Made by a program: the position numbers and the translations under genes. The notes below the pieces were generated by a model, which was not told the DNA's origin, searched no databases, and saw nothing but the letters and a program-made list of their open reading frames with translations. From assembly GCA_937901255.1 (NCBI GenBank), contig CALCHN010000074.1, positions 1 to 60,791 of the forward strand: a stretch of 60,791 nucleotides of DNA, read 5' to 3'. Shown here piece by piece: positions 7,694 through 16,194 of this stretch (position 1 is the first letter of the stretch; the number at the start of each line of letters is the position of its first letter). The stretch comes from an uncultured Flavobacteriales bacterium (lineage in GTDB: Bacteria > Bacteroidota > Bacteroidia > Flavobacteriales_E > Vicingaceae).

Positions 7694-10600
7694 TTATTGT
7701 AAAAAACTTTTACTATACTTAATATCAAGCTGCCCTAGAGCATCAATTTTTGTCGGAATTACTCTTAATGTTGAAGGACTTCTTCTTAATACAACTTCTG
7801 ATAAATCAGAAAGATTAATTTCCGATTTTATCGCTTTTGAATTATCTACATTTCCTTTTGCATAATTATGTCTTACCAACACTATTATACCATTTTCGTC
7901 AAACTTTACAATTTTAAAAAGTCTGCTTTGTAAATCTTCATTACTCTTCCAATTTATTTCTTCATTTGGAATTTTATCAAAAACTAAAAACGTATCATCT
8001 TGATGAAGTCTTAATGTAGGCTTCTCTGTTTCTTCATCAAAAATATTTTTAACAATATTATAATGGTTGATTAATTTATACTTTCTATTTTTTAATTTTC
8101 CATTTTCGTCAGGAATTAAATCTCCAAAAATTCTTGCTTCATAATTGGTATAACTGTCTTTATCGAAATAGTAATCTCTTTTGTGTTCTAATCTTGATTT
8201 ATCAATAGCTCGAATTTCCTTATAGTCCTTTAAATTGGATTTTGATGATTTTAATCTTATATTTTTTATTACCATTCTACCAATCTGTTTTTTCTTCTTT
8301 TCATCGTAATATTCTGGAAGAATAATAACCCCTTCACTCTCTTTTAGTAATATTTCCAAGCCTTTAGTTCTCGTAAGATTTGTTGCTTCTTTAATTATCT
8401 TTTCTTTATAATTTTCTCTTTTCTTTTCGTCAATATCTTTTTTAATAATAGAATTAAAGAGAATAGTTATAAACTCGTCTATATCCGAAAAATCGGGAGT
8501 AATAGTTTCTTTAGTTATATTTGAAAATACAATTTCCTTTTTTTTATCTGCTTTCTTAATTTTTTCATATACACGTAAAGCAACTGACTTTTTATGTTCC
8601 CTTTCTTTTTTTATACTATCTTCTCCTTCTTTTATTGTAAATTCCATTAGTTTCTCCCAACCTTTTTCATCAGCTAATTTCAATAATCTTATTTTTATAC
8701 CCTCGTCTATAATATTTTCAATATCACCACCACTAATTGATGTTATTGGTTTTCTTTGAGCAAAATCATCATTTTTCTTAATATGTGCATAAGGATTTTG
8801 ACTGTTTAATTTTCCTCTAAGATTTTGTCTAGAAGTATTTCCTTTTTCAATCGTATCTAATAAAGGTTTTATTCTATCTATTTTTCTATGGTAAATAAAT
8901 ACTTCTTTATGAAGATTATGCATTCTGCTGGCAAAATCACTCATAGGTGATTTTAATTGATACTTTGGATTGTCATTTCCCTTGAAATAATCTTTTTCGT
9001 ATTTATGAAATGCTTCTGAAACCCAATTAGCTGTACTTCTTTCCACACAAGCAACAGTAATTGCATCAATACAATGATGAATATGATTACTTCTATCTTT
9101 TACTGCATATTCAGGTTCTAATCCCCACATTTTTCGTAATGTATCCGTTATTTTCCCATTAACAACATTTACTTTATTAAAATAAGAATTTAAGTATGCT
9201 CTTGCATATTTAGCAATTATTCGAGTATCAACCAAATTGGCATTGGTGAATTGATTGGTTATTTCCTCACATTCAAAACTCTTATATTTCTTACTTAAAT
9301 AATCTAATTTAATTTTTGTATAATGAGCCTTAGTCATTACTTCATCATGAGAGATAGGGTCAGATATTGCTTTTGCAGCATTTTTAAATTTTTTATACTC
9401 GTTTTTTAATGATTGTAAATTTACGTTCCATGTAGGAATGTTATTCTTTATTGAATAATACCTAAGATTGGCATTTCTTTTAAGAAGAATGGTTTCTTTG
9501 TTAATTGTATTCCCTTTGTAATTTACGTTCAGGAGCCCTGGAAGTGTTTCTTGTTTGTATTTTCTGTTAAATTCATCATTAACAAGTGTCTTGTTAGACA
9601 TTGAATTATCATGAAACTTACTTCTTGGTATGGTATGTTCAATATCATAGATTGTTTTACCACCTAGAAAATCACAAATAGATATTTGTGCTGCTGTATA
9701 TAAACATTGGTGATTTTGCTCTTTCCATAAAATATATTTTACAACATCTGTATCGGTAGGGTTTATTTCGTGCTGACATTCTTTTGAATAGGATTTAACA
9801 ATTTCATTTCTAGCCCAATCTCTGATAATCTCTTGTTCTTTTTGCCATTGAGCAATTGCTTTACGATAACTAGCACTATTTATTTCTCCAGCAACTTCTA
9901 CATTAACTTCGGTATCTTTATCAACTATACTCTTTCTAATTAATTCGTTACACAATCTTTTTATTTGATGCATAGACCTATTAAACACTGGGTTTTTAAT
10001 AGAACTTATTTCAGGATTTCCTAATTTTTTATCCGCAGGTTTATATACTTCCATAGCAGAAGGATGATATAATTTTGATACATCAATAGTATCAGTTGGA
10101 AATTTTTCTAAAAGTTTCTTTCCGATAATTTCAGGTATAGGTGTTGTTTTTAAATAAGAAAATTCTTTAGGGGATTTATCCAAAGCTATATTTGATAGCC
10201 TATCCCAACAAACTGCTTTTATTTCATCTTGCTCTTTTTGACTTATTTTATTGAACTTTTCAATACCTTCCCATTGTATAATTTCATCGAATAAAGATTT
10301 TTCATGAGCTTCTATACTTTGAGAATTGTTTCCAATCTGCTCATATTGGTTGTTTTCATCAGGGGTCTTTAATTTTGAAATATAATTATTAACTATTCCA
10401 TTAATTTTTAACTCGTATTTATGCTCCTTTAATGATTCTTGTATTTGTTCAGAGACATCTTTAATCTCCTGCTCTGATAGTTTTCTGTCTAACACTTTAT
10501 CAATATTGGCAAGAAATACAGCATCTGAATATCCGAGCCCTTCTTCTAAATGCGGCACAATCTTCTTCAAAGCAGATTTGCTTAGGTTTCCGTAACCTTT

Positions 10601-12238
10601 TGCCAGCTTTATTTTTTGAAAATCTTCAATCTTCTTTTCATCTAATTCAAGATGCTTTTCTGCAAATTCTTTTCTAATTGTTTTTCTGTCTTTCTTTTCT
10701 AAATCATCTAAAAACAAACAATGCCAAATATCTTCTATACTTATTTGTGTTTTATTTTTTTCTTCCTTGTACCCAGTATTTAAAAATGGAAACTCCTTAT
10801 ATCTTTCTTTGCCTAATAACTTTGTTATAGCAGAAGTAGTAGGACAAGCTGAAAACTTTTTATCTAACGGGAAATTAAAAACTATTTCAGCGACACCACC
10901 TTCTATAGGTTTGTCTGCTTTCTTAAAAAACACTTTTTCAGGAAACATAGCATAACAGTATGTTTTATCTCCACTAAGTTTTTCGGCTATTTTACTGAAT
11001 TCAAAATCTGTTTTTTGTAAAAACAAAGGCTTTATTAATTCTTTTTGTTCTTTATTAAGGAAATCAAGTTTTGAACCTACTCCATAACCTATTTTTATTC
11101 TATTTAATGACTCCCACATTCTAAATTCTTCAAAAAGTGGGTGTGAAACAGCTATTCTTTTTCGGTTTGGTTCTAAAGGACACATAGCAACCAAACCTTT
11201 TTGACTTTTTAATGGTCTTTGATAAAAAATAGCATGATGAAGTTTATCTCTTAAATCTCCTTTTATATTTTGTTTTTCACAGATATAATTAAACTCCTTC
11301 AAGTAATGCTCTTCTCTATGTGTGTATCTTCCTCTTATTTTAGATATTAATCCTGTTTTTTTATCAGCTTTGGCATAAATGGAATAAAAATAACTCCCCA
11401 TTGTTGGCTGACCACTTTTTTGTATTGCTTCCGAAAGTTCACCAACAGACTTCATCACTTTACCCAAGTTTTCAGGTTTATCAAACTCAGTAATTATAAA
11501 GTTTCTAATTTTTTCAAATTCAATTTCATTTTTTAATTCCTTAGTTATTTTATTACCCAATGTAGTTACCTTTTTATCACTTTTACGATTATCAAATAAA
11601 ACTTGAAAAGGTTCTTTAAAGGCTCCGGAGTCATTTGTTTCTTCTAATAACTTAGTTACTTCAGCTTTAAACAAATCTAATTTATCTTCACTTTGTTCAT
11701 CATCTCCGTTAGAAAGGTAGCCTCTTCTTTGTGCTAAATGATAAAAAGCCCTGCCAAGCTGCATTCTGCCCTGTTCAAAATCCATCAAACCTTCTTTGGT
11801 AGCTGCCAAATGACGTAGGTAATAAGGTTGCTTTAGTAGTTCACTCTCTCTGTTTCCATTCTTTTTTCCAGTCCTTTGCCACTCAATAAACTTTTCATTT
11901 TTACATGGGTATATTTTTTTATTTTTCCAATCACTTAATTCTCCTTCTTCAAATGGTGGGCATAAGTCAAATTCATCAAGTACTCTTAATGTTGCAATTT
12001 TTCTTAAAATTATTCTTTCTAATCTTCTTCTTGCTCCTCTAAATCCTCTCCTTTCAGCTGCTTTAGAATTCTCATCAGCATTTACTCCTTTTGGAAAAAT
12101 ATAACTTCCTTTAGTTGGAATTAGATTTCCTTTTTCATCAAATTTTTCTAAAAAATCATATTTTCCATCTTTTTTTTCTAATACCGCCCATCCAATACTA
12201 TTAGTTCCTAAGTCAAGTCCAAGTTTAATTTTACTCAT
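7694..12238 (-). CDS. cas9: CRISPR-associated RNA-guided endonuclease Cas9 (type II-C)
   Basis: Cas9 cuts DNA matching a crRNA spacer, using a crRNA:tracrRNA guide. The 1514-residue protein carries all catalytic motifs. RuvC-I is GLDLGTNSIGWA with Asp9. The arginine-rich bridge helix spans about 60-82 (AERRGFRGARRRLERI). RuvC-II is NVEVAGE with Glu781. HNH is DIEHTIPRSKF with His868, Asn882 and Asn891 at the same spacing as the classic HNH triad. RuvC-III is HHCIDAI with His1054/1055 and Asp1058. About 450 residues follow, holding the wedge and PAM-interacting regions. The absence of csn2 and cas4, and Bacteroidota-type size, place it in II-C. The ATG at 12238 lies only about 29 bp from the opposing promoter of the first tracrRNA-like unit. 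The nuclease appears intact; the PAM cannot be read from the sequence. Confidence 0.98.
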   Translation of the reverse strand: MSKIKLGLDLGTNSIGWAVLEKKDGKYDFLEKFDEKGNLIPTKGSYIFPKGVNADENSKAAERRGFRGARRRLERIILRKIATLRVLDEFDLCPPFEEGELSDWKNKKIYPCKNEKFIEWQRTGKKNGNRESELLKQPYYLRHLAATKEGLMDFEQGRMQLGRAFYHLAQRRGYLSNGDDEQSEDKLDLFKAEVTKLLEETNDSGAFKEPFQVLFDNRKSDKKVTTLGNKITKELKNEIEFEKIRNFIITEFDKPENLGKVMKSVGELSEAIQKSGQPTMGSYFYSIYAKADKKTGLISKIRGRYTHREEHYLKEFNYICEKQNIKGDLRDKLHHAIFYQRPLKSQKGLVAMCPLEPNRKRIAVSHPLFEEFRMWESLNRIKIGYGVGSKLDFLNKEQKELIKPLFLQKTDFEFSKIAEKLSGDKTYCYAMFPEKVFFKKADKPIEGGVAEIVFNFPLDKKFSACPTTSAITKLLGKERYKEFPFLNTGYKEEKNKTQISIEDIWHCLFLDDLEKKDRKTIRKEFAEKHLELDEKKIEDFQKIKLAKGYGNLSKSALKKIVPHLEEGLGYSDAVFLANIDKVLDRKLSEQEIKDVSEQIQESLKEHKYELKINGIVNNYISKLKTPDENNQYEQIGNNSQSIEAHEKSLFDEIIQWEGIEKFNKISQKEQDEIKAVCWDRLSNIALDKSPKEFSYLKTTPIPEIIGKKLLEKFPTDTIDVSKLYHPSAMEVYKPADKKLGNPEISSIKNPVFNRSMHQIKRLCNELIRKSIVDKDTEVNVEVAGEINSASYRKAIAQWQKEQEIIRDWARNEIVKSYSKECQHEINPTDTDVVKYILWKEQNHQCLYTAAQISICDFLGGKTIYDIEHTIPRSKFHDNSMSNKTLVNDEFNRKYKQETLPGLLNVNYKGNTINKETILLKRNANLRYYSIKNNIPTWNVNLQSLKNEYKKFKNAAKAISDPISHDEVMTKAHYTKIKLDYLSKKYKSFECEEITNQFTNANLVDTRIIAKYARAYLNSYFNKVNVVNGKITDTLRKMWGLEPEYAVKDRSNHIHHCIDAITVACVERSTANWVSEAFHKYEKDYFKGNDNPKYQLKSPMSDFASRMHNLHKEVFIYHRKIDRIKPLLDTIEKGNTSRQNLRGKLNSQNPYAHIKKNDDFAQRKPITSISGGDIENIIDEGIKIRLLKLADEKGWEKLMEFTIKEGEDSIKKEREHKKSVALRVYEKIKKADKKKEIVFSNITKETITPDFSDIDEFITILFNSIIKKDIDEKKRENYKEKIIKEATNLTRTKGLEILLKESEGVIILPEYYDEKKKKQIGRMVIKNIRLKSSKSNLKDYKEIRAIDKSRLEHKRDYYFDKDSYTNYEARIFGDLIPDENGKLKNRKYKLINHYNIVKNIFDEETEKPTLRLHQDDTFLVFDKIPNEEINWKSNEDLQSRLFKIVKFDENGIIVLVRHNYAKGNVDNSKAIKSEINLSDLSEVVLRRSPSTLRVIPTKIDALGQLDIKYSKSFLQ

Positions 12239-12266
12239 ATCAAATGTTATTTAAAAAAATATTTAC

Positions 12267-12274
12267 TACTTTTG
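12267..12274 (+). promoter_or_regulatory. Bacteroidota -7 box for the first tracrRNA-like unit
   Basis: TACTTTTG matches TAnnTTTG exactly. A start about 5-7 nt downstream would place the 5' end at the beginning of the first anti-repeat (near 12279). No clear TTTG -33 element is seen at the expected distance. The box lies 29 bp from the divergent cas9 start, so the two promoters must overlap. Confidence 0.55.
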
Positions 12275-12278
12275 TCTT

Positions 12279-12365
12279 AATCAAATCACAATAAGGCGTA
12301 AGCCGTAGGAATGATCCGAAAGGTGACCAAATTAGAGCCCTCAGTTTTCTGAGGGTTCATTGTTT
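12279..12365 (+). ncRNA. tracrRNA-like unit 1
   Basis: The anti-repeat (TTAATCAAATCACAAT) can pair with the first 16 nt of the crRNA repeat without a break, two of the pairs being G-U. It is followed by the hallmark AAGGC GTAA GCC nexus hairpin (GNRA loop) and then GTAGG. Next come a small CCGAAAGG hairpin and a 7-bp CCCTCAG/CTGAGGG stem (12338-12355) followed by TTCATTGTTT, a moderate terminator. It lies upstream of cas9 on the opposite strand, the standard place for a II-C tracrRNA. Either this is a functional tracrRNA, a regulatory variant, or the 5' part of one long transcript. Ends are approximate. Confidence 0.7.
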
Positions 12366-12392
12366 AAGGCTATAAAGATAATTATTTTCTTT

Positions 12393-12470
12393 TAAATCTT
12401 TAATCTTATCACAATAAGGCTATATGCCGTAGATGAAAATCTTAAGTCCTGCTTCGGTGGGACTTTTTTT
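12393..12470 (+). ncRNA. tracrRNA-like unit 2 (probable canonical tracrRNA)
   Basis: The anti-repeat (AATCTTTAATCTTATCACAAT) pairs with the crRNA repeat as 8 bp, a 2x2 U-U internal loop and 11 bp. This is the usual bulged duplex processed by RNase III. The nexus AAGGC TATAT GCC follows, then GTAG and a 9-bp terminator stem AAGTCCTGC/GTGGGACTT closed by a UUCG tetraloop with seven T residues (12444-12470). A weak promoter (TTG near 12360, TATTTTCT near 12383) may drive it separately. It repeats the plan of unit 1 just 115 bp downstream, but with a stronger terminator. Ends are approximate. Confidence 0.82.
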
Positions 12471-12539
12471 GTGCTTTTTTAATTCTACTGTATTAATGAT
12501 ACTTCGTATTCCTCTTGATTGACATTAATGTGGATTTAT

Positions 12540-12899
12540 TTAAACCCCTAAAACTATAGAAGCATCAATACCCAATTTTCTACTAATTTCCCTTGCTACA
12601 TTCAAAGGTGGTTCACTTTTACCACTAAGGTACTCACTTACTCTTGATGTACTTACTCCTAAAAGTTGAGATAAACGTTTTTGGTTCAACCCCATTTCAG
12701 CCATACGCAATTTTATAACTTCAACCAATGAGGGTTTCAGAATAGGATAAGTACGCTCTTCATAATCAGCTACAAGGTCTGATAAAATATTTAACTCAAT
12801 ATAACCTTTGGCTTCAGTATTCTCAATGTTATTGGCATCTTGCAGAAGCACTTCAATTCGTTCTAAAATTGCCTTATACTCTTTTTCTGTCTGTATCAT
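12540..12899 (-). CDS. higA: HigA-type antitoxin, XRE-family helix-turn-helix
   Basis: The 119-residue protein has a helical N-terminal part (1-60) that probably binds the toxin. A XRE HTH at about 64-110 reads LRMAEMGLNQKRLSQLLGVS then TSRVSEYLSGKSEPPLNVA. Antitoxins of this family neutralise the HigB mRNA interferase and repress the operon through the HTH. It starts 2 bp after the toxin stop, so the toxin gene is first, as in typical higBA operons. The pair separates the tracrRNA units from the chromosomal mnmE gene. Confidence 0.88.
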   Translation of the reverse strand: MIQTEKEYKAILERIEVLLQDANNIENTEAKGYIELNILSDLVADYEERTYPILKPSLVEVIKLRMAEMGLNQKRLSQLLGVSTSRVSEYLSGKSEPPLNVAREISRKLGIDASIVLGV

Positions 12900-12901
12900 A
12901 A

Positions 12902-13198
12902 CTAAATGTTTTTAATATCTTTAATCTTGTCATATTCGGCATGTGTACCAATAAAACGAATATAAACCTTTTTAGCGTTGAATGAAATTATAGCAACTAA
13001 TCTGTAATCATTGCCTTTAACATTAAATACAAAACGATTATTGCCTACATAATCTACACTATTAAACGTTTGTTTAACATCATTAAGGTTGTTCCACTTT
13101 TTTGCTGTTACGGTATGATACCAATAGTTTAAAGGGTTTTCAGCATCTACACTCTTTTTTGAAAACTCAAGTATTCTTTTATAGGTAACAATACGCAT
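12902..13198 (-). CDS. higB: HigB-type toxin (mRNA interferase)
   Basis: The 98-residue protein fits the HigB_toxin family of small RelE-like ribosome-dependent RNases. The core reads NNRFVFNVKGNDYRLVAIIS, followed by KKVYIRFIGTHAEYDKI. The conserved R-L-V-A-I strand and the HxEYD motif near the C terminus are both present. The promoter immediately upstream matches the Bacteroidota consensus. A toxin-antitoxin pair next to the CRISPR locus could stabilise it, but may also be an independent resident of the island. Confidence 0.88.
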   Translation of the reverse strand: MRIVTYKRILEFSKKSVDAENPLNYWYHTVTAKKWNNLNDVKQTFNSVDYVGNNRFVFNVKGNDYRLVAIISFNAKKVYIRFIGTHAEYDKIKDIKNI

Positions 13199-13223
13199 AA
13201 ATTAAACTTAAATTAATATAATA

Positions 13224-13253
13224 CAAATTTACACCAATGTTTTGAAATACAAA
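13224..13253 (-). promoter_or_regulatory. Promoter of higBA
   Basis: On the minus strand TTTG (13253-13250), an 18-nt gap and TAAATTTG (13231-13224) fit the Bacteroidota -33/-7 consensus. The toxin start codon lies about 25 nt downstream. HigA probably represses here. Confidence 0.7.
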
Positions 13254-13296
13254 ATAAAATTTTAAAATACGTAACTTTCTGCTTGTTTTGTGTTGA

Positions 13297-14685
13297 TTAC
13301 TTTCCGATACAAAATTTACTAAAGATGTTATCTAGCAAGTCATCGGTAGATATTTCTCCTGTAATTTGTCCTAAATGGTAAAGTGCCTGACGAATATCCA
13401 TAGCTAAGAAATCTCCTGTAATTTGTTGGTCTAAGCCTTCTAAAACTCTTAACAAATAATCATTTGCTTGAGATAACGCTTCATGATGACGTGCGTTGGT
13501 AACTACCGTATCATTAGTATTTACCAACCCTTCGGCAACACTTGTATATAATTTATTGGTAATTTCTTCTACATTTTTATTGTCTTTAGCTGCAATAAAC
13601 ACCACATCATCTATCCCTTCAAATTTTTGCAACACTTCTTGCTCGTTGCCTTTGTCTATTTTATTAGCGATAACAAACATTTTTTTCTGCTTGTTGCTAA
13701 TACGTTCTCTAATTTTTGCTACATCGCTTTGCAGCTTTTCTTTCGAAATAGTTACGGCATCAACCATCAGCAATACCACTAAGGCTTGATCAATTTTTTC
13801 ATACGATTTCTTTATCCCCAACGACTCAATTTGGTCGGTAGTTTCTCTAATTCCTGCTGTATCTACAAACCTAAAATTAATACCTTTAATATTCATTTCA
13901 TCTTCAATCACATCTCTGGTGGTTCCGGCAATGTCTGATACTATAGCTCTTTCTTCATTCAACAATGCATTCAACAAAGTAGATTTTCCTACATTCGGTT
14001 CGCCAACAATGGCAACCGGAACACCTGTTTTTATTACATTACCAACATTAAAAGATTGTATTAGTTGATGAAGTGTTTCGTGCAATTTAGTTACTAAATC
14101 TTTCAGTTGTTCTCTGTTGGCAAACTCCACATCTTCTTCACTAAAATCGAGTTCCAACTCAATTAAAGATGCAAAATGTATCAACTCTTCTCTCAGTTTT
14201 TTAATTTCATTACTAAAACCTCCACGCATTTGCTCCATAGCCAATTGATGAGCAGTTTCAGAATTGGCAGCAATAACATCAGCAACTGCTTCCGCTTGCG
14301 ACAAATCCATTTTACCATTAAGAAAAGCACGCATGGTAAACTCACCATGTTGAGCGAGTTTAGCTCCTTTTTTCAATAATAATTGCAATACTTGCTGCTG
14401 AATATAAGGTGAGCCATGAGTTGATATTTCCACAGCATTTTCGCCTGTAAAGGATTTTTTATCTTTAAAAATACCTACCAATACCTCATCAATAATTTTA
14501 TCGTTTTCTCTTATCGTTCCAAAATGGATGGTATGAGATGGCACTTTTAGTAAATCTTTCCCATGAAAAACAGTATTCGCTATAGTAATAGCATCTGGTC
14601 CGGAAAGTCGTATAATGGCTATGGCTCCAACACCTGGAGGTGTAGAAATAGCACAAATTGTATCTATTAATCGATTGTTATTCAT
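13297..14685 (-). CDS. mnmE: tRNA uridine-5-carboxymethylaminomethyl modification GTPase MnmE
   Basis: MnmE, with MnmG, modifies the wobble uridine (xm5U34) of certain tRNAs. The 462-residue length is normal. The N-terminal tetrahydrofolate-binding domain starts DTICAISTPPGVGAIAIIRL. The inserted G domain has P-loop GEPNVGKST, DIAGTTRD, switch II DTAGIRET and NKID. The C terminus ends with the essential CIGK box, whose Cys is catalytic. It is leftward, starting 10 bp from the end of the SGNH hydrolase gene. This is a core gene and marks the right border of the defence module. Confidence 0.98.
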   Translation of the reverse strand: MNNNRLIDTICAISTPPGVGAIAIIRLSGPDAITIANTVFHGKDLLKVPSHTIHFGTIRENDKIIDEVLVGIFKDKKSFTGENAVEISTHGSPYIQQQVLQLLLKKGAKLAQHGEFTMRAFLNGKMDLSQAEAVADVIAANSETAHQLAMEQMRGGFSNEIKKLREELIHFASLIELELDFSEEDVEFANREQLKDLVTKLHETLHQLIQSFNVGNVIKTGVPVAIVGEPNVGKSTLLNALLNEERAIVSDIAGTTRDVIEDEMNIKGINFRFVDTAGIRETTDQIESLGIKKSYEKIDQALVVLLMVDAVTISKEKLQSDVAKIRERISNKQKKMFVIANKIDKGNEQEVLQKFEGIDDVVFIAAKDNKNVEEITNKLYTSVAEGLVNTNDTVVTNARHHEALSQANDYLLRVLEGLDQQITGDFLAMDIRQALYHLGQITGEISTDDLLDNIFSKFCIGK

Positions 14686-14695
14686 AAAAACAAAA

Positions 14696-16144
14696 TTACG
14701 GATTAACAGGCTCGTCTAGTTTATAATCTACATACATTTCTGTAAGTTTATTATAAAACTCCTCCGCAATCTTTTTTGCTCCTTTAGGTGTAAAATGGAT
14801 ATAATCGGAAGCTGCCAACGGTGGTTCTGCATTTACCCAATCGGGCATAGAGTTTTTACCACCCATCACTTCATACATATCCCAAAAAATACAATCTGTT
14901 GAAAGTGCGGCATCTTTTAGGGCGTCTCTCACTCCCTCTAACATAGGATAAGTAACGTAAGTTGTTTTTTCCTTAATAGACATATCACTCGGACCAATAA
15001 CCATTATAGCTGCTTTTGGATTGTTTCTTTTAATAAAATTTATTTGAGATTTAAACCAATTTCCATAATCTTCACATTCTTTTTCTGATTTGATATAAGG
15101 CATTACATTTCCTCCAAATTGCAGAATAATTAAATCTGGTGAAAGATGTGCAAAAGCGTTTGCCATTAAGGTTTTATCAAGCTTAGTAAAAATTGTTCCT
15201 GAAGAACCTCTTAGCGGAATATTATCCATTATTACTCCGGTATTTCCTTCTAACGAAAGTGCATAAACATCAGGACTATCTTTACCTTTAAAGTTGATTA
15301 AAATTTCTTCGGGAGTAGTATTAAAATTAGCAGTAATAACCTCAAAAGGTGAATTAGGAGCTAATTTTCCTTCTTTTGCCACTGTTCCATCAACAATAAT
15401 TTCGTAATCTACATACGTTACCATATTGCTGAGCATTATTTTTAGTTGAGTATATTGTTTTGTTTTTCCGTAAGATGCTCTGGGTTTATTAATCTTAATC
15501 CATGCTTCATTATCAGGAAGTTCGTCTAAAAAAGTGGTCTGAGGAATTGGAGCAAACCTACAAAAACTAATTAGTGGCCCGTATCGTTGATGTGTAATAG
15601 TAGAATCTTTTGCTCCATAACCAGCATAACGTTGCCAGTTTTCTGAATAACTAATGTTCACACTCATTTTTGGAGCAATATCAACCACAGGAAAAAGTCC
15701 TACTCCAATACCACCAAACTTAGTTTGTAATTCATTTCTGATGTAGGAAGTTATTCTATCTACTTCAATTTGAGAATCGCCATAATGCATTATGCGGACT
15801 TTCTTTTTCTGAGCATTTTCTAAGGCTTCAAAAAAACGATGCAAAGCAGGTATAGACTTATCAGTAACTTGCAATTTTTTTCTATATGCTGCTAATGAAT
15901 CTAATTTTTGTTTGATAATGGTAGAATCTATTTGCGATATTTTTTCTTTCACCATGGTAGAATCATCAAACAATATGGCTAAATCTTTTTCATAATTTTC
16001 TATGCTGTCAGATTTATTTTCTATACCAAAAAACTCGTTGGGAGTAGGAAATTGCAATTCGTATTTTCCTACTTTAATTCCATCAGCTGGAAAAACAAAC
16101 ATGACCAAAAAAAGCAAAAGAAATACCGCTACCAACGTTGTCAA
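14696..16144 (-). CDS. SGNH/GDSL-family hydrolase with N-terminal membrane anchor
   Basis: This is a predicted esterase or acyl-transferase-type SGNH hydrolase facing the periplasm. After a single transmembrane helix (LVAVFLLLFLVMFVF) comes a coiled segment, then block I MHYGDSQIEVDRI with the Ser nucleophile, block III LQFGGNVMPY and block V DYIHFTPKGAKKI with the Asp/His pair. Such proteins in Bacteroidota may deacetylate glycans or peptidoglycan; the substrate is not known. The start is uncertain: the codon at 16144 is TTG, and the open frame runs upstream to an ATT at 16216, adding about 24 polar residues and overlapping the end of the LysM gene. No in-frame ATG exists. Coupled translation from the upstream gene is likely. 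Confidence 0.78.
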   Translation of the reverse strand: MTTLVAVFLLLFLVMFVFPADGIKVGKYELQFPTPNEFFGIENKSDSIENYEKDLAILFDDSTMVKEKISQIDSTIIKQKLDSLAAYRKKLQVTDKSIPALHRFFEALENAQKKKVRIMHYGDSQIEVDRITSYIRNELQTKFGGIGVGLFPVVDIAPKMSVNISYSENWQRYAGYGAKDSTITHQRYGPLISFCRFAPIPQTTFLDELPDNEAWIKINKPRASYGKTKQYTQLKIMLSNMVTYVDYEIIVDGTVAKEGKLAPNSPFEVITANFNTTPEEILINFKGKDSPDVYALSLEGNTGVIMDNIPLRGSSGTIFTKLDKTLMANAFAHLSPDLIILQFGGNVMPYIKSEKECEDYGNWFKSQINFIKRNNPKAAIMVIGPSDMSIKEKTTYVTYPMLEGVRDALKDAALSTDCIFWDMYEVMGGKNSMPDWVNAEPPLAASDYIHFTPKGAKKIAEEFYNKLTEMYVDYKLDEPVNP

Positions 16145-16194
16145 CGTTGTTAGTGGCGAAACAATTTTAGCTTTTGGAGTTGTTTCTTTTGGTG

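Noticed and set aside
7694..12238. Cas9 as subtype II-A or II-B
   Set aside because: No csn2 or cas4 is found, and the AAA ATPase near cas2 is not Csn2-like (it is 378 aa with its own P-loop and winged helix).
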